NCBI GenBank assembly: GCA_018401135.1 | Contig: JAGYLL010000003.1 | Span: 1-43,446, forward strand | Source of the DNA: Candidatus Moraniibacteriota bacterium | GTDB lineage: Bacteria > Patescibacteriota > Minisyncoccia > Moranbacterales > GCA-2747515 | DNA length: 43,446 nucleotides | Reading direction: 5' to 3' | Shown here: piece after piece, positions 24,797 to 31,954 of the stretch | Layout of the letters: every line of letters starts with the position of its first letter | How positions within the stretch are numbered: position 1 is the first letter of the stretch | Notes under the pieces: model-generated | The model's database searches: none | Told to the model about the DNA's origin: nothing | What the model saw: only the letters and a program-made list of their open reading frames with translations | Position numbers and translations under genes: made by a program

Positions 24797-25390
24797 ATGA
24801 ATATGAATGTTGAATTTATTAAGGGTATTATTGGGACAGATCCCATCATAACGGATACAAAACCACAGATTGTTTTTATTGGACGTTCTAATGTAGGAAA
24901 ATCGAGTGTTATTAATACTCTTGTGGGAGAAAAAATAGCGCGCTCAAGTTCTACTCCAGGGAAAACGCGAGAAATAAATTTTTTCCTTGTTAAAAAGAAA
25001 AAATATCTTGTAGATCTTCCTGGATATGGGTATGCGAAAGTTTCTGAAAAGCATAGAGAGAAATTAAAAAAACATATCCTTTGGTATATGTTTGAATCAG
25101 GAGCGCCTATACATCGTATTATTCTTATCGTAGATACTCGAGTAGGGATTACTGCCTTTGATGAAGAAATTTTACGAGCTTTATTTGATCACGAGATTCC
25201 TGTTACGCTTGTTGCCAATAAAATTGATAAACTTACCCAAAAAGAAATGCACCTCGCTCGAACTCGTTTTGAAAAACAAGGCTTAAAAAAAGAAGATATT
25301 ATTTGGATGAGTGCAAAAACAGGAAAGGGAAAAGGTGATTTACGACTATTTCTTGAGATGGAATTTGGAAAAGAAAAAAAGCTTTCGTAA
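24797..25390 (+). CDS. engB: ribosome biogenesis GTPase EngB (YsxC/YihA)
   Basis: EngB is a GTPase needed for 50S subunit assembly. G1 is GRSNVGKSS, the switch is SSTPGKTREINFF, G3 is DLPGYGYAK, G4 is VANKIDKL and G5 is SAKTGKG. The ATG at 24797 (MNMNVEFIKG) gives 197 aa, the usual length. An upstream in-frame ATG at 24761 would overlap the exonuclease gene by 26 bases and add an odd N terminus. It follows the exonuclease gene by 10 bases. Confidence 0.95.
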   Translation: MNMNVEFIKGIIGTDPIITDTKPQIVFIGRSNVGKSSVINTLVGEKIARSSSTPGKTREINFFLVKKKKYLVDLPGYGYAKVSEKHREKLKKHILWYMFESGAPIHRIILIVDTRVGITAFDEEILRALFDHEIPVTLVANKIDKLTQKEMHLARTRFEKQGLKKEDIIWMSAKTGKGKGDLRLFLEMEFGKEKKLS

Positions 25391-25398
25391 AAGCTTTT
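25374..25398. terminator. weak hairpin between engB and the convergent small gene
   Basis: AAAAGCTTT (25377-25385) pairs with AAAGCTTTT (25390-25398) around a four-base loop. It overlaps the stop codon regions of both convergent genes. The stem is AT-rich and no extra T run follows, so terminator function is only suggested. Confidence 0.35.
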
Positions 25399-25655
25399 CA
25401 AATTTCCAAACGTCGGAGAAGTTCTTTTTTCTTTTCAAGAACTTTCTTCCTAAATTTCTTTTGGCGATCTCCCTTGAGGCGCATTCTTGGCGGGTTGAGA
25501 GATCTTTTGAATTCTTGGAGAGCCCTTTTGTCTCCCAATCGAACTTTTTTTATGAGCTCCTCAAGTTCGATATTTTTTGAGGTGTCTCCAAAGAGCTCTT
25601 TTCTTAAGGAATAATAGTCTTTGAGGAAAATATCCCACTTTTCTTGGTTTCCCAT
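25398..25655 (-). CDS. small basic protein of unknown function
   Basis: An 85-aa protein, lysine- and arginine-rich, especially in its C-terminal half (RMRLKGDRQKKFRKKVLEKKKELLRRLEI), probably all helical. I do not recognise it; nucleic-acid or ribosome binding would fit the charge but is an inference. The ATG at 25655 is chosen because AAGGAG lies six bases upstream, one of the few good Shine-Dalgarno sites in the window. An ATG six codons further up (25673) lacks one. A promoter lies at 25689-25717. Confidence 0.65.
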   Translation of the reverse strand: MGNQEKWDIFLKDYYSLRKELFGDTSKNIELEELIKKVRLGDKRALQEFKRSLNPPRMRLKGDRQKKFRKKVLEKKKELLRRLEI

Positions 25656-25688
25656 ACAATACTCCTTGAGCATCGTCGGTAATTTATA

Positions 25689-25717
25689 ATTTTAGCATAT
25701 TTTAGGGGAAATGTCCA
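25689..25717 (-). promoter_or_regulatory. promoter of the small basic protein gene
   Basis: On the minus strand: TGGACA (25717-25712), 17 bp, TAAAAT (25694-25689), with TG one base before the -10. The predicted leader is about 25 nt and contains the AAGGAG site. Confidence 0.5.
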
Positions 25718-25799
25718 GTATTGTACAGTATAATTTGTATAAAACTTTATTTCTATAGAGTAAATGGGGAATTCTTCATATTTTTCTTTTTGCAGAGTA

Positions 25800-25840
25800 A
25801 AAGAAAAACCCTTGGTCGCTACGTGGTAGCTTCCAAGGGC
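25800..25840 (-). terminator. intrinsic terminator of the 25881-26399 gene
   Basis: On the minus strand CCCTTGG (25840-25834) pairs with CCAAGGG (25816-25810), followed by TTTTTCTTT (25809-25801). This is a standard rho-independent terminator about 40 bases after the stop codon. Confidence 0.75.
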
Positions 25841-25880
25841 TTGGATGTGTCCAAAGGAGTTCCAGTGGACGGGAAAGGGG

Positions 25881-26399
25881 CTAGAGCATTACACCGGGGC
25901 AGATGATTTGGATTCCAGGGAACCAACAAGAACCACCCCTGTTGTCAAGTCTCCCGCCGCAGATGCTCCAGTAACGGTCATCGGAGTCCCAGCTGACACT
26001 CATGATGAAGACTTTACCGTTTTTTTCTTTTACGTAGAAGATATTCGCGTAGCCGTTGTTGAGGAGTAAACCCAACTTGCCGTTGGGTTGTGCTTCGATC
26101 AGGCTTGCGATGTCTTCCATTGTGGACAGGCGCGTCTCCGCCGGCAACTCCTTGTAGATGTCTTTATCGTAGGCTCTTTCCTTGAGGATTAAGACCACAT
26201 AGGGACGTTCGGGAGCTGAATTTACCGTCTGCCTGGCAGAGAGGTCGAGGCGGTCTGCGAACGAGTTGTCGACGTAAAGGCCAGTGCGGGTCTGGTAGAA
26301 CGCCGAAGCATTGAAGTGCTCTGTTCGCGCTGGGACGATCGCTTGAGCAATAGGTTTGAGAAGCGAAGTTTCTGAAAGTATCTGGTTACTTGTTGTCAT
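25881..26399 (-). CDS. orphan protein with NGYANIFYV motif, GC-richer than its neighbours
   Basis: A 172-aa soluble protein with no family I can name. The C-terminal half (LGLLLNNGYANIFYVKEKNGKVFIMSVSWDSDDRYW) looks like a small beta-rich domain. I recall NGYANIFYV-type sequences in hypothetical proteins of Parcubacteria-like genomes, but could not check this. The coding sequence is about half G+C while flanking genes are clearly AT-rich, so it differs in composition and perhaps in history or expression. It has its own promoter (26481-26508), a leader with competing hairpins, and a good terminator. It is therefore a single-gene transcription unit. Confidence 0.7.
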   Translation of the reverse strand: MTTSNQILSETSLLKPIAQAIVPARTEHFNASAFYQTRTGLYVDNSFADRLDLSARQTVNSAPERPYVVLILKERAYDKDIYKELPAETRLSTMEDIASLIEAQPNGKLGLLLNNGYANIFYVKEKNGKVFIMSVSWDSDDRYWSICGGRLDNRGGSCWFPGIQIICPGVML

Positions 26400-26441
26400 C
26401 TCATACTCTCTTTCTTTGTCAAAGAAAATCTTCTATTGCCG

Positions 26442-26475
26442 AGGACTGAGGCAGTCGCACGTCTTTGCTTGCGAC
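26442..26475 (-). promoter_or_regulatory. two overlapping, mutually exclusive leader hairpins
   Basis: In the leader of the 25881-26399 gene, GTCGCA/TGCGAC (26454-26475) and GACTG/CAGTC (26444-26456) share bases 26454-26456, so only one can form at a time. This arrangement could act as a small RNA switch. The stems are short (6 and 5 bp), so chance is possible. Confidence 0.3.
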
Positions 26476-26480
26476 TTATC

Positions 26481-26508
26481 ATTAAATCTTTTTTTGACTC
26501 TGTGTCAA
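26481..26508 (-). promoter_or_regulatory. promoter of the NGYANIFYV protein gene
   Basis: On the minus strand: consensus TTGACA (26508-26503), 16 bp, TTTAAT (26486-26481). The predicted transcript start is near 26474, giving a leader of about 74 nt. Confidence 0.6.
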
Positions 26509-26572
26509 TGTCTTTATTGAAAAAAATTGAGAGTCTTTGAAAAAACAGAGGCGTGGCGCGATGTAGGGTGCT

Positions 26573-27835
26573 CTAGATAAATCGGAGGGTATCTGGGGAG
26601 AAGAGGAGAAGAAATCCTAATATGAGCATAAGTATTCCTCCGATGAGATTAGTAAAGGTTGAATATTTTGCTGTCATTCCTATTTTGTCCATACTCCAAA
26701 TAGCTATAGCAAAAACTATAAGGTCGTCAATCATATAGGTGAGGAGATAGAGAAGCATCATAGATTGTTGCTCAAGAAAAGAAAGATTATTCATTTCTAA
26801 TATTTTCGTAAATGCTTGAGGTATTCCTATAGAACAAGCAAATTCTATAATACTAATACTGAGAGCGAGGAAGAGAATAGCAAGAATAACAGCGGGATTG
26901 AGGGGGGAAGAGGCGATTTTTTTGATCTGACGTATAATTTTTTCCCGTCTAGATGATGTCGTGACCGAACATGTTCCTTTTGCCTGAGACCATTCGTATA
27001 AGAAAAATGCTCCACCCAAAACAGCTATAATACCTACAATAGGCGTGACGATGGAATCGAGATCGATAAAATTCCACGTAGTAAACCAAATATTGAGAAT
27101 AAGTGCGTAAATAATCGCTTGGGAAAGAATGAAAAGTCCTGCCAAAAAAAACATACGCTTTCTCGATCGTGTCTGGGCAAGTATGAGAAGAAAGGTGACA
27201 AGTACCCAAAGGGCACACGGATTAAAGCCATCGATGAAACCAAGTGTAAGGGAAAGGAGGGGAAGTGAATATGTACTTACATCAAAGGTTCCTATAAAAG
27301 GAAGAGAGACATTTAATGGTTTTGCTGTTGTTGCAAAAGAAGGCATCTCGCAGATCCCAGCTTCATTTTCTTGGCAAAAAGCATTGGTTAATTGACCTTG
27401 TTGCGTTCCTCCTTGTTGAATGATTTCTTCTGGAGAGAGTGTTCCTATTTCCTTATTCTCCAGAGCGATTGATTCTATAAGTTTCCCTGTTGTTTTAGCG
27501 CTATCAAATCCCGAAAAAGCCGTATTTCCTACGATGATAATGGGTGTGGCAAGGGGAAAGCCTTCTAATGTGGCAATTTCTTTCCACCATGATGCATAGG
27601 GTTCGGTATGAATGTCTAGATATTGAGATTGTATAAAAGAGTATTGAGATTCTAGGGAGGTGAGAAATTCTTTTGCATCTTGGCAGTGTCTACAGTCTTC
27701 TCTTGCAAAGACGTATACGATAACGGAATCGTTTTTCGAAGAAGAGACAACTTCATCAGAAGCAAGTAGAGGAGAAAAGGGCAAAAAAATAAAGAAGAGG
27801 CATTGAAAAAAGAGAAAATGTGAAAAATATTTCAT
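26573..27835 (-). CDS. thioredoxin-like domain fused to a CcdA/DsbD-like membrane domain
   Basis: A 420-aa membrane protein for thiol-disulfide exchange across the membrane. A signal peptide (about 1-25) precedes an exported thioredoxin/glutaredoxin-like domain with the redox pair CRHC at about Cys48/Cys51 and the cis-Pro segment LATPIIIVG. A linker with two further cysteines leads to six or seven helices (about 190-418). These carry the paired membrane cysteines of the CcdA family, one in GFIDGFNPCALW and one in IIEFACSIG. The domain order is the reverse of E. coli DsbD, where the thioredoxin domain is C-terminal. It lies 18 bases after the broken glycosyltransferase-like gene and probably shares its transcript. 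Electrons may go to exported proteins such as the Cys-rich one at 14340 (inference). Confidence 0.85.
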   Translation of the reverse strand: MKYFSHFLFFQCLFFIFLPFSPLLASDEVVSSSKNDSVIVYVFAREDCRHCQDAKEFLTSLESQYSFIQSQYLDIHTEPYASWWKEIATLEGFPLATPIIIVGNTAFSGFDSAKTTGKLIESIALENKEIGTLSPEEIIQQGGTQQGQLTNAFCQENEAGICEMPSFATTAKPLNVSLPFIGTFDVSTYSLPLLSLTLGFIDGFNPCALWVLVTFLLILAQTRSRKRMFFLAGLFILSQAIIYALILNIWFTTWNFIDLDSIVTPIVGIIAVLGGAFFLYEWSQAKGTCSVTTSSRREKIIRQIKKIASSPLNPAVILAILFLALSISIIEFACSIGIPQAFTKILEMNNLSFLEQQSMMLLYLLTYMIDDLIVFAIAIWSMDKIGMTAKYSTFTNLIGGILMLILGFLLLFSPDTLRFI

Positions 27836-27853
27836 AGAAAAGGAGGGATAAAA

Positions 27854-28381
27854 TTATTGAATAAGAAAAAGTTTATTGAAAATGGAATAGGGAGAAAGGT
27901 GTGGGAAAGCAAGTGATCCCGTTAGTGTACGATCGGTAAGTCGAGATCCAGAAAATTCTACAACAAGTCCTTCATTATCAGGTATGGTACCGTAGGTGTC
28001 AAGGGAGTCTTTTTCAACCAAAAAGAAAACTCTTTCAAAATGAGAAAAATCTGCACGATTGAAATCTTCGGCGTTAAAGAAATAGGCGGAAGAAATACCC
28101 TCCATTTGGAGTATACTTGGAATCATAACAAAACCATTTCCTGTTACATTTTTTTCTACGAGAATAATATCTTTTTGTGTAAAATTTTGAGAAAAGGCTC
28201 TAGTTTGTTGGAGAAGGGAAGAATCTTGAGAAATAGAGAAAAAAGAAAATAGAGGAATGTTTTGAGAGAGAAAAAAGAGCTGAAAGAATGCCATAAAGAA
28301 ATATTCTTTGACTTTTTTTCGACGTTTGAATGAAGAGAAAGAATGTATAAGCCAAGATGAGAATAAGAGCGGGAAGAACAC
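27854..28381 (-). pseudogene. fragment 6 of the GT-C-like gene (C-terminal soluble tail)
   Basis: After a last helix (EYFFMAFFQLFFLSQNIPLF) comes a soluble tail of about 125 residues (KDIILVEKNVTGNGFVMIPS..., FERVFFLVEKDSLDTYG), the usual short outer domain at the end of such enzymes. It stops 18 bases before the thioredoxin-CcdA gene. Confidence 0.65.
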
Positions 28382-28544
28382 TAAAAAGAAACCTTCTCAA
28401 CATCCAAGGGTGATCAGGTGAGATGAAAGGGATAAGGAGATAGAGAAAGCCTGGCGACAATATGCTAAGAAAAGAAAAAATGAGCTCTTTTCGTTTGGGT
28501 ATATTTTTTAGAAAAAATAAAAGTATGCAAGAGAAAAATCCCAA
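28200..28544 (-). pseudogene. fragment 5 of the GT-C-like gene
   Basis: Carries FFSCILLFFLKNIPKRKELIF, then SPDHPWMLRRFLFSVLPALI, the His/Pro/Arg segment typical of this transferase group. One base too many in or near the seven-T run at 28313-28319 ends the good frame at about QTSKK; it continues as VKEYFFMAFFQLFF in fragment 6. Confidence 0.65.
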
Positions 28545-28938
28545 GAGAGCTAGAATGCCTATGCCATGGGAAAAGAATTTTCCATAAACCTAAAAGAGAA
28601 AGAGAAATAGTTGCTTCTTGAGAGGGAAGGGATTCTATAATCCCAAGTGTCTCCAAAAAGGCTTTTGCTACCGTTGAGTAGAAGGGAATATTGTGTAAAA
28701 CAGCAAGGAAGAAAAAGAAAAAGAGTAGGAGAGAAGGTAAAAAAAATCGAACCAATATTTTTTCTCGAAGAAATTGTTTTGCCAAAGGAAAAAATAAAAG
28801 TGAGATAAGAGCAAGAAAAGCAAAAACATACCCTCTATTCTTGTTATAGAAAGAAGTCCTAGTGAAAGAAAAAGAAAGAAGAGATTGTTTGAAGAAGGTT
28901 TTTGTATGAAATGCAGAAGAAAAAGGAGTGCAATCCAA
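28465..28938 (-). pseudogene. fragment 4 of the GT-C-like gene
   Basis: The meaningful part runs from ALISLLFFPLAKQFLREKIL through NIPFYSTVAKAFLETLGIIES to SLLGLWK. One extra base in the four-T run at 28578-28581 then moves the frame to FFSHGIGILALLGFFSC. Confidence 0.65.
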
Positions 28939-29159
28939 AGACTAGCGAGCATAACATTTTCAGTAAGGGAGAAACGTGAAAACCACCAGAGGGGAAACGT
29001 TATAAAAATGAGAGTAATAAAAATATACGCTGTTTTTTTATTAGTGAAATACAAAAGGATGTTCAAAAAGAAAAAGCAAAGAAAAAGAGCGTAAGTGCAT
29101 TTCCTAGCATAATATGGTAAGGAGAAGGAATTCCAAGGGAAAGAAGAGAGGCATACCAT
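28668..29159 (-). pseudogene. fragment 3 of the GT-C-like gene (central helices)
   Basis: The meaningful part starts near LNILLYFTNKKTAY and includes PLWWFSRFSLTENVMLASLW and LLSITRIEGMFLLF. After the five-A run at 28822-28826 (T5 on the coding strand) the good frame moves by -1 to LALISLLFFPLAKQF. Confidence 0.65.
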
Positions 29160-29425
29160 GCTATGGTTGGATGGGGAAATTGTGTTACGAGATTGCCTAC
29201 AGAGTCATAAAAAAATCCAGGAAAGTTTAATGCCTTCCCTTCTCCATAGGCAGAAAAAAACGACTGTGCTTCTTGGAGAGGAAAAGAAAAAGATGAATAT
29301 TTCGAGAGAAAATAACTCGACTGAGAAATGGATCCCTGGTCTCGTCCATTAAAAAGTGTTTGAGGCTGAAAAAAAACAAAAGTATTAGAGGATAATAAAA
29401 AAAGAAAGAAAACTCCAAAAAACAA
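29063..29425 (-). pseudogene. fragment 2 of the GT-C-like gene (first outer loop)
   Basis: Contains a helix, then the large outer loop with NGRDQGSIS and SVGNLVTQFPHPTIAWYASL, where the catalytic acidic residue of GT-C enzymes usually lies. It runs out of frame at the A/T-rich stretch near 29065-29075. One added base restores AFFFLNILLYF of fragment 3. Confidence 0.65.
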
Positions 29426-29654
29426 AGGTGTGTGGAGAGGGATGAGACATTTTTTTTAATAGAGAGGGATGATTTCTTAAAAACCAAAAAAGAGAGCCTC
29501 CTAAAATCCAGAATATTGGGGTTGAGAAGACATCGAGCCAACCAAAAAAAGTTGCCAGAATAACCCAGATGACCCATAAACCCAAGAAACGTTGCAAAAG
29601 TAGACATATAAAAGTATAGCATAAGAACGATAAAAAGAATATGTTTGAAGTCAA
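29385..29654 (-). pseudogene. fragment 1 of the GT-C-like gene (N-terminal helices)
   Basis: Reads two hydrophobic helices (FLGLWVIWVILATFFGWL and following), then SLLKK. The next sensible residues (CLIPLHTPLFFGVFF) lie in another frame. Removing one base from the eight-T run at 29450-29457 (A8 on the coding strand) joins them. Confidence 0.65.
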
Positions 29655-29726
29655 ATGTTACATATTGTTATTTTCCTTGTTTTGTAGTATTTTTATGGAG
29701 TAGGTTTCATTTTATAGAGAATATAT

Positions 29727-30674
29727 ATGGAAAAAGAACCAAAAATATTAGAAAAAATTTCTTCAGAAGAGGGTATAAAACAAGAAAGTGAAAATGGGGA
29801 AAAGAAGATGAAGCTCCGTCTCTCATTTTTAGACCTTCTTGGGAATATATGGAAAAGGTTTCTTGAGCGATGGGAACTTTTTCTCGTGATTGGTTTCGTT
29901 ATGAGTATTTTTGAGATTATTCTTTTATTGAAAGATTTTGAAGTGCTTGGTGAGAATAGTTTACATTCCCTTATTTTTATTTTTTGGATTATTTTGAGTT
30001 TGATTTTAGCATTACTTTCTCAAATCGTATTTTTTTATATGGTAGTGGAGCAAAAAACTTTTTCGAATATTGCCGAAATAAATATTCTTTACAGAAAAGC
30101 AATTTCAGATGTACTTCCCTTTCTTTGGATAGGATTTCTTTCGAGTATGGTTATCTTGGGAATGACGTTTCTTTTTGTTATACCTGGTCTTTTGTTCGTT
30201 TTTCTTCTTGGCTTATCTTCTATGATATATTTTTGTGAGCATAAAAAGGGAATGGAAGCTCTCTTGGGAAGTTGGCATTACGTCTCTCGATTTTTTTGGG
30301 AATTTGCTTTTCGAATGACAAGTGGTTTGTTTTTGATGTTGCTTTTGTTATTTGCTTTTGTTGGTTTAGCGGATGTATTTTTAGGAATTGATTTGAGTAA
30401 AATTGAAGAAAAAAATACTTTTTCTTTCATTGGGCATAGTATAAGTAGTATTTTTCAAAATGGAGTTTTCGTGCCTCTTTCACTTCTTTTTCTCCACGAA
30501 ATATATAAAGATATGAAATCTTTATATGGAGAGCAAGTAACGCAACAACAGCGAATAAAGAGGAAAAGATGGCTTTATTTAGGAATTTCTTTGGCTCCAT
30601 TAGCTATCATTTCTCTCGTTATCTTTCTTGTTTTTCTTATTGTTTCTTTAAATATAAATACACAATCTTTCTAG
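29727..30674 (+). CDS. hypothetical membrane protein with about six helices
   Basis: A 315-aa protein: an acidic, soluble N terminus (about 1-45), then six hydrophobic segments to residue about 312. The segment MTFLFVIPGLLFVFLLGLSSMIYF followed by GMEALLGSWHYVSRFFWEFAFRM resembles the pattern of DUF975/YciC-like membrane proteins common in small genomes, but I cannot fix the family. A basic stretch (QQQRIKRKRW) precedes the last helix. It is divergent from the broken transferase gene. The function is unknown. Confidence 0.65.
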   Translation: MEKEPKILEKISSEEGIKQESENGEKKMKLRLSFLDLLGNIWKRFLERWELFLVIGFVMSIFEIILLLKDFEVLGENSLHSLIFIFWIILSLILALLSQIVFFYMVVEQKTFSNIAEINILYRKAISDVLPFLWIGFLSSMVILGMTFLFVIPGLLFVFLLGLSSMIYFCEHKKGMEALLGSWHYVSRFFWEFAFRMTSGLFLMLLLLFAFVGLADVFLGIDLSKIEEKNTFSFIGHSISSIFQNGVFVPLSLLFLHEIYKDMKSLYGEQVTQQQRIKRKRWLYLGISLAPLAIISLVIFLVFLIVSLNINTQSF

Positions 30675-30689
30675 GAGAAATTTTTTTTC

Positions 30690-30717
30690 TTGTTATTTTT
30701 ATATTTTGTGATATGCT
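30690..30717 (+). promoter_or_regulatory. promoter of tRNA-Glu
   Basis: TTGTTA at 30690-30695, 16 bp, TATGCT at 30712-30717, with TG one base before the -10. The mature tRNA starts at 30752, so a leader of about 28 nt would be removed by RNase P. Confidence 0.5.
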
Positions 30718-30751
30718 ATTTTTCATAGTGTAAGAAAGAAATATATATTTT

Positions 30752-30825
30752 GCCGCCATCGTCTAGCCCGGTCAGGACGCCAGGTTCTCATCCTGGTAAC
30801 AGGGGTTCGAATCCCCTTGGCGGTA
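30752..30825 (+). tRNA. tRNA-Glu, anticodon CTC
   Basis: The acceptor arm GCCGCCA pairs with TGGCGGT (first pair G-U). The anticodon arm CCAGG-TTCTCAT-CCTGG gives anticodon CTC, reading GAG. The T arm is AGGGG-TTCGAAT-CCCCT. The discriminator is A30825. CCA is not encoded (the next bases are CAC), so it must be added by the CCA enzyme. Confidence 0.95.
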
Positions 30826-30874
30826 CACAGTACAATAATTGGGTGATTTCTTGTAATTAAAGAAGCTATACTCT

Positions 30875-31945
30875 ATGGATGTTTCTCTCGAACTTTCTCT
30901 TTTTAAGAAAGAAATTGATAAGGAAATAACCCAATTTCTCGACAAAGAAATAGCAAGTATCCAAAAAAAAGACGCATTGGTCGTCAACGCTCTTCGACAT
31001 ACAAAAAAGATACTTCTTTCGGGAGGAAAACGTATTCGATCAGCGATGATGTATCATGGGTATCTTCTCTCAGGAGGTAAGGATAATGAAGAAATGCTCA
31101 GAACATCTGTGAGTATGGAATTAATACATACCTTTCTTCTTATTCATGATGATGTTATGGATAGAGATGATTTTCGGCATGGAAAAAAAACAGTACATGC
31201 TTTTTATAGAGAATATGCTCAAAGATTTTTCTCCGATAAAGATTGTGATCATTTTGGTAATGCTATTGCTATTTCTCTTGGAGATATGCTTGCTGCATTG
31301 GGGCAGAAATGTATTTATCAATCACACTTTCCTCCTGAGCGAATTGTTTTTGCACTAAAGTATTTGCAATCAATTGTTTCCTCGACTATTATAGGACAAG
31401 TAAAAGATATTCGTATGGGATTTTCTTCTCATATAGCTAAAGAAGCTGAAGTTCTTGCTATGTATGAAAATAAAACAGCTCGATATACGTTTGAAGGACC
31501 TCTTTGTTTGGGAGCTATTCTTGCTGGAAAAGGAGAGGATTTTCTTGGATATATTTCTTCGTATGCCATTCCAACGGGAATAGCATATCAAATTCAAGAT
31601 GATATCTTGGGAATATATGGAAATCCTACAACTATGGGAAAGCCCATTGGTTCAGATTTAGAAGAGGGAAAAATGACACTTCTTATTTCAAAAGCCTATG
31701 AGCTGGGGGATAAAATTCAAAAAAAGACTCTTATGGATATTTTAGGATCGCCCGTAACCAAAGAAAAACTTTCTTTGGCAAAAGAAATTATTGAAAAAAC
31801 AGGATCACTTGCTTATGCGCAGTCAAAGAGTTCTCGACTTTTGCAAGAAGGAGAAGAAGCTATAAAAAAGATAGCTACAAAAAATATTCAATCAACAGAC
31901 TTTCTTATCAGTGTCTCTTCTTTTCTTTCTCAAAGAACGGTATAA
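30875..31945 (+). CDS. polyprenyl diphosphate synthase (short-chain trans-isoprenyl type)
   Basis: It joins isopentenyl diphosphate units to make farnesyl or geranylgeranyl diphosphate. The 356-aa protein has GGKRIRSAM, the first Asp-rich motif DDVMDRDD with the downstream RHGKKTVH, and the second motif as QIQDDILGIYG, DDxxG rather than the classic DDxxD, as in some GGPP synthases. Product length cannot be told with certainty. It lies 9 bases before uppS, which would use its product to make the C55 lipid carrier. The only usable start is the ATG at 30875. A TATACT at 30867-30872 just before it may be fortuitous, or the gene may be read through from the tRNA. Confidence 0.9.
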   Translation: MDVSLELSLFKKEIDKEITQFLDKEIASIQKKDALVVNALRHTKKILLSGGKRIRSAMMYHGYLLSGGKDNEEMLRTSVSMELIHTFLLIHDDVMDRDDFRHGKKTVHAFYREYAQRFFSDKDCDHFGNAIAISLGDMLAALGQKCIYQSHFPPERIVFALKYLQSIVSSTIIGQVKDIRMGFSSHIAKEAEVLAMYENKTARYTFEGPLCLGAILAGKGEDFLGYISSYAIPTGIAYQIQDDILGIYGNPTTMGKPIGSDLEEGKMTLLISKAYELGDKIQKKTLMDILGSPVTKEKLSLAKEIIEKTGSLAYAQSKSSRLLQEGEEAIKKIATKNIQSTDFLISVSSFLSQRTV

Positions 31946-31946
31946 T
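31941..31946 (+). promoter_or_regulatory. -10 box of uppS, overlapping the upstream stop codon
   Basis: A perfect TATAAT whose TAA is the last part of the polyprenyl synthase stop region. The -35 is weak. Transcription would begin at about 31953-31955, at the uppS ATG (31955), so a leaderless uppS message is suggested. Confidence 0.4.
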
Positions 31947-31954
31947 ATATATGT

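Larger units (their letters stand above)
27854..29654 (-). pseudogene. GT-C-like polytopic glycosyltransferase gene broken by at least five frameshifts
   Basis: Six overlapping frames on one strand join into one protein of about 600 aa. It has about a dozen hydrophobic helices and the layout of ArnT/GT39-like transferases: an early outer loop with NGRDQGSIS, then HPTIAWYASLL, LTENVMLASLW, LLSITRIEGMF, HPWMLRRFLFSVLPALIL, and a soluble C-terminal tail. The frame order is 29654 to 29385, 29425 to 29063, 29159 to 28668, 28938 to 28465, 28544 to 28200 and 28381 to 27854. Each junction can be placed in or beside a homopolymer run. I see no in-frame stops inside the parts, so the damage is recent or comes from sequencing. 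Neighbouring genes are intact. The true start is unclear (TTG 29654, or the ATG at about 29607 in another frame). Confidence 0.8.
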
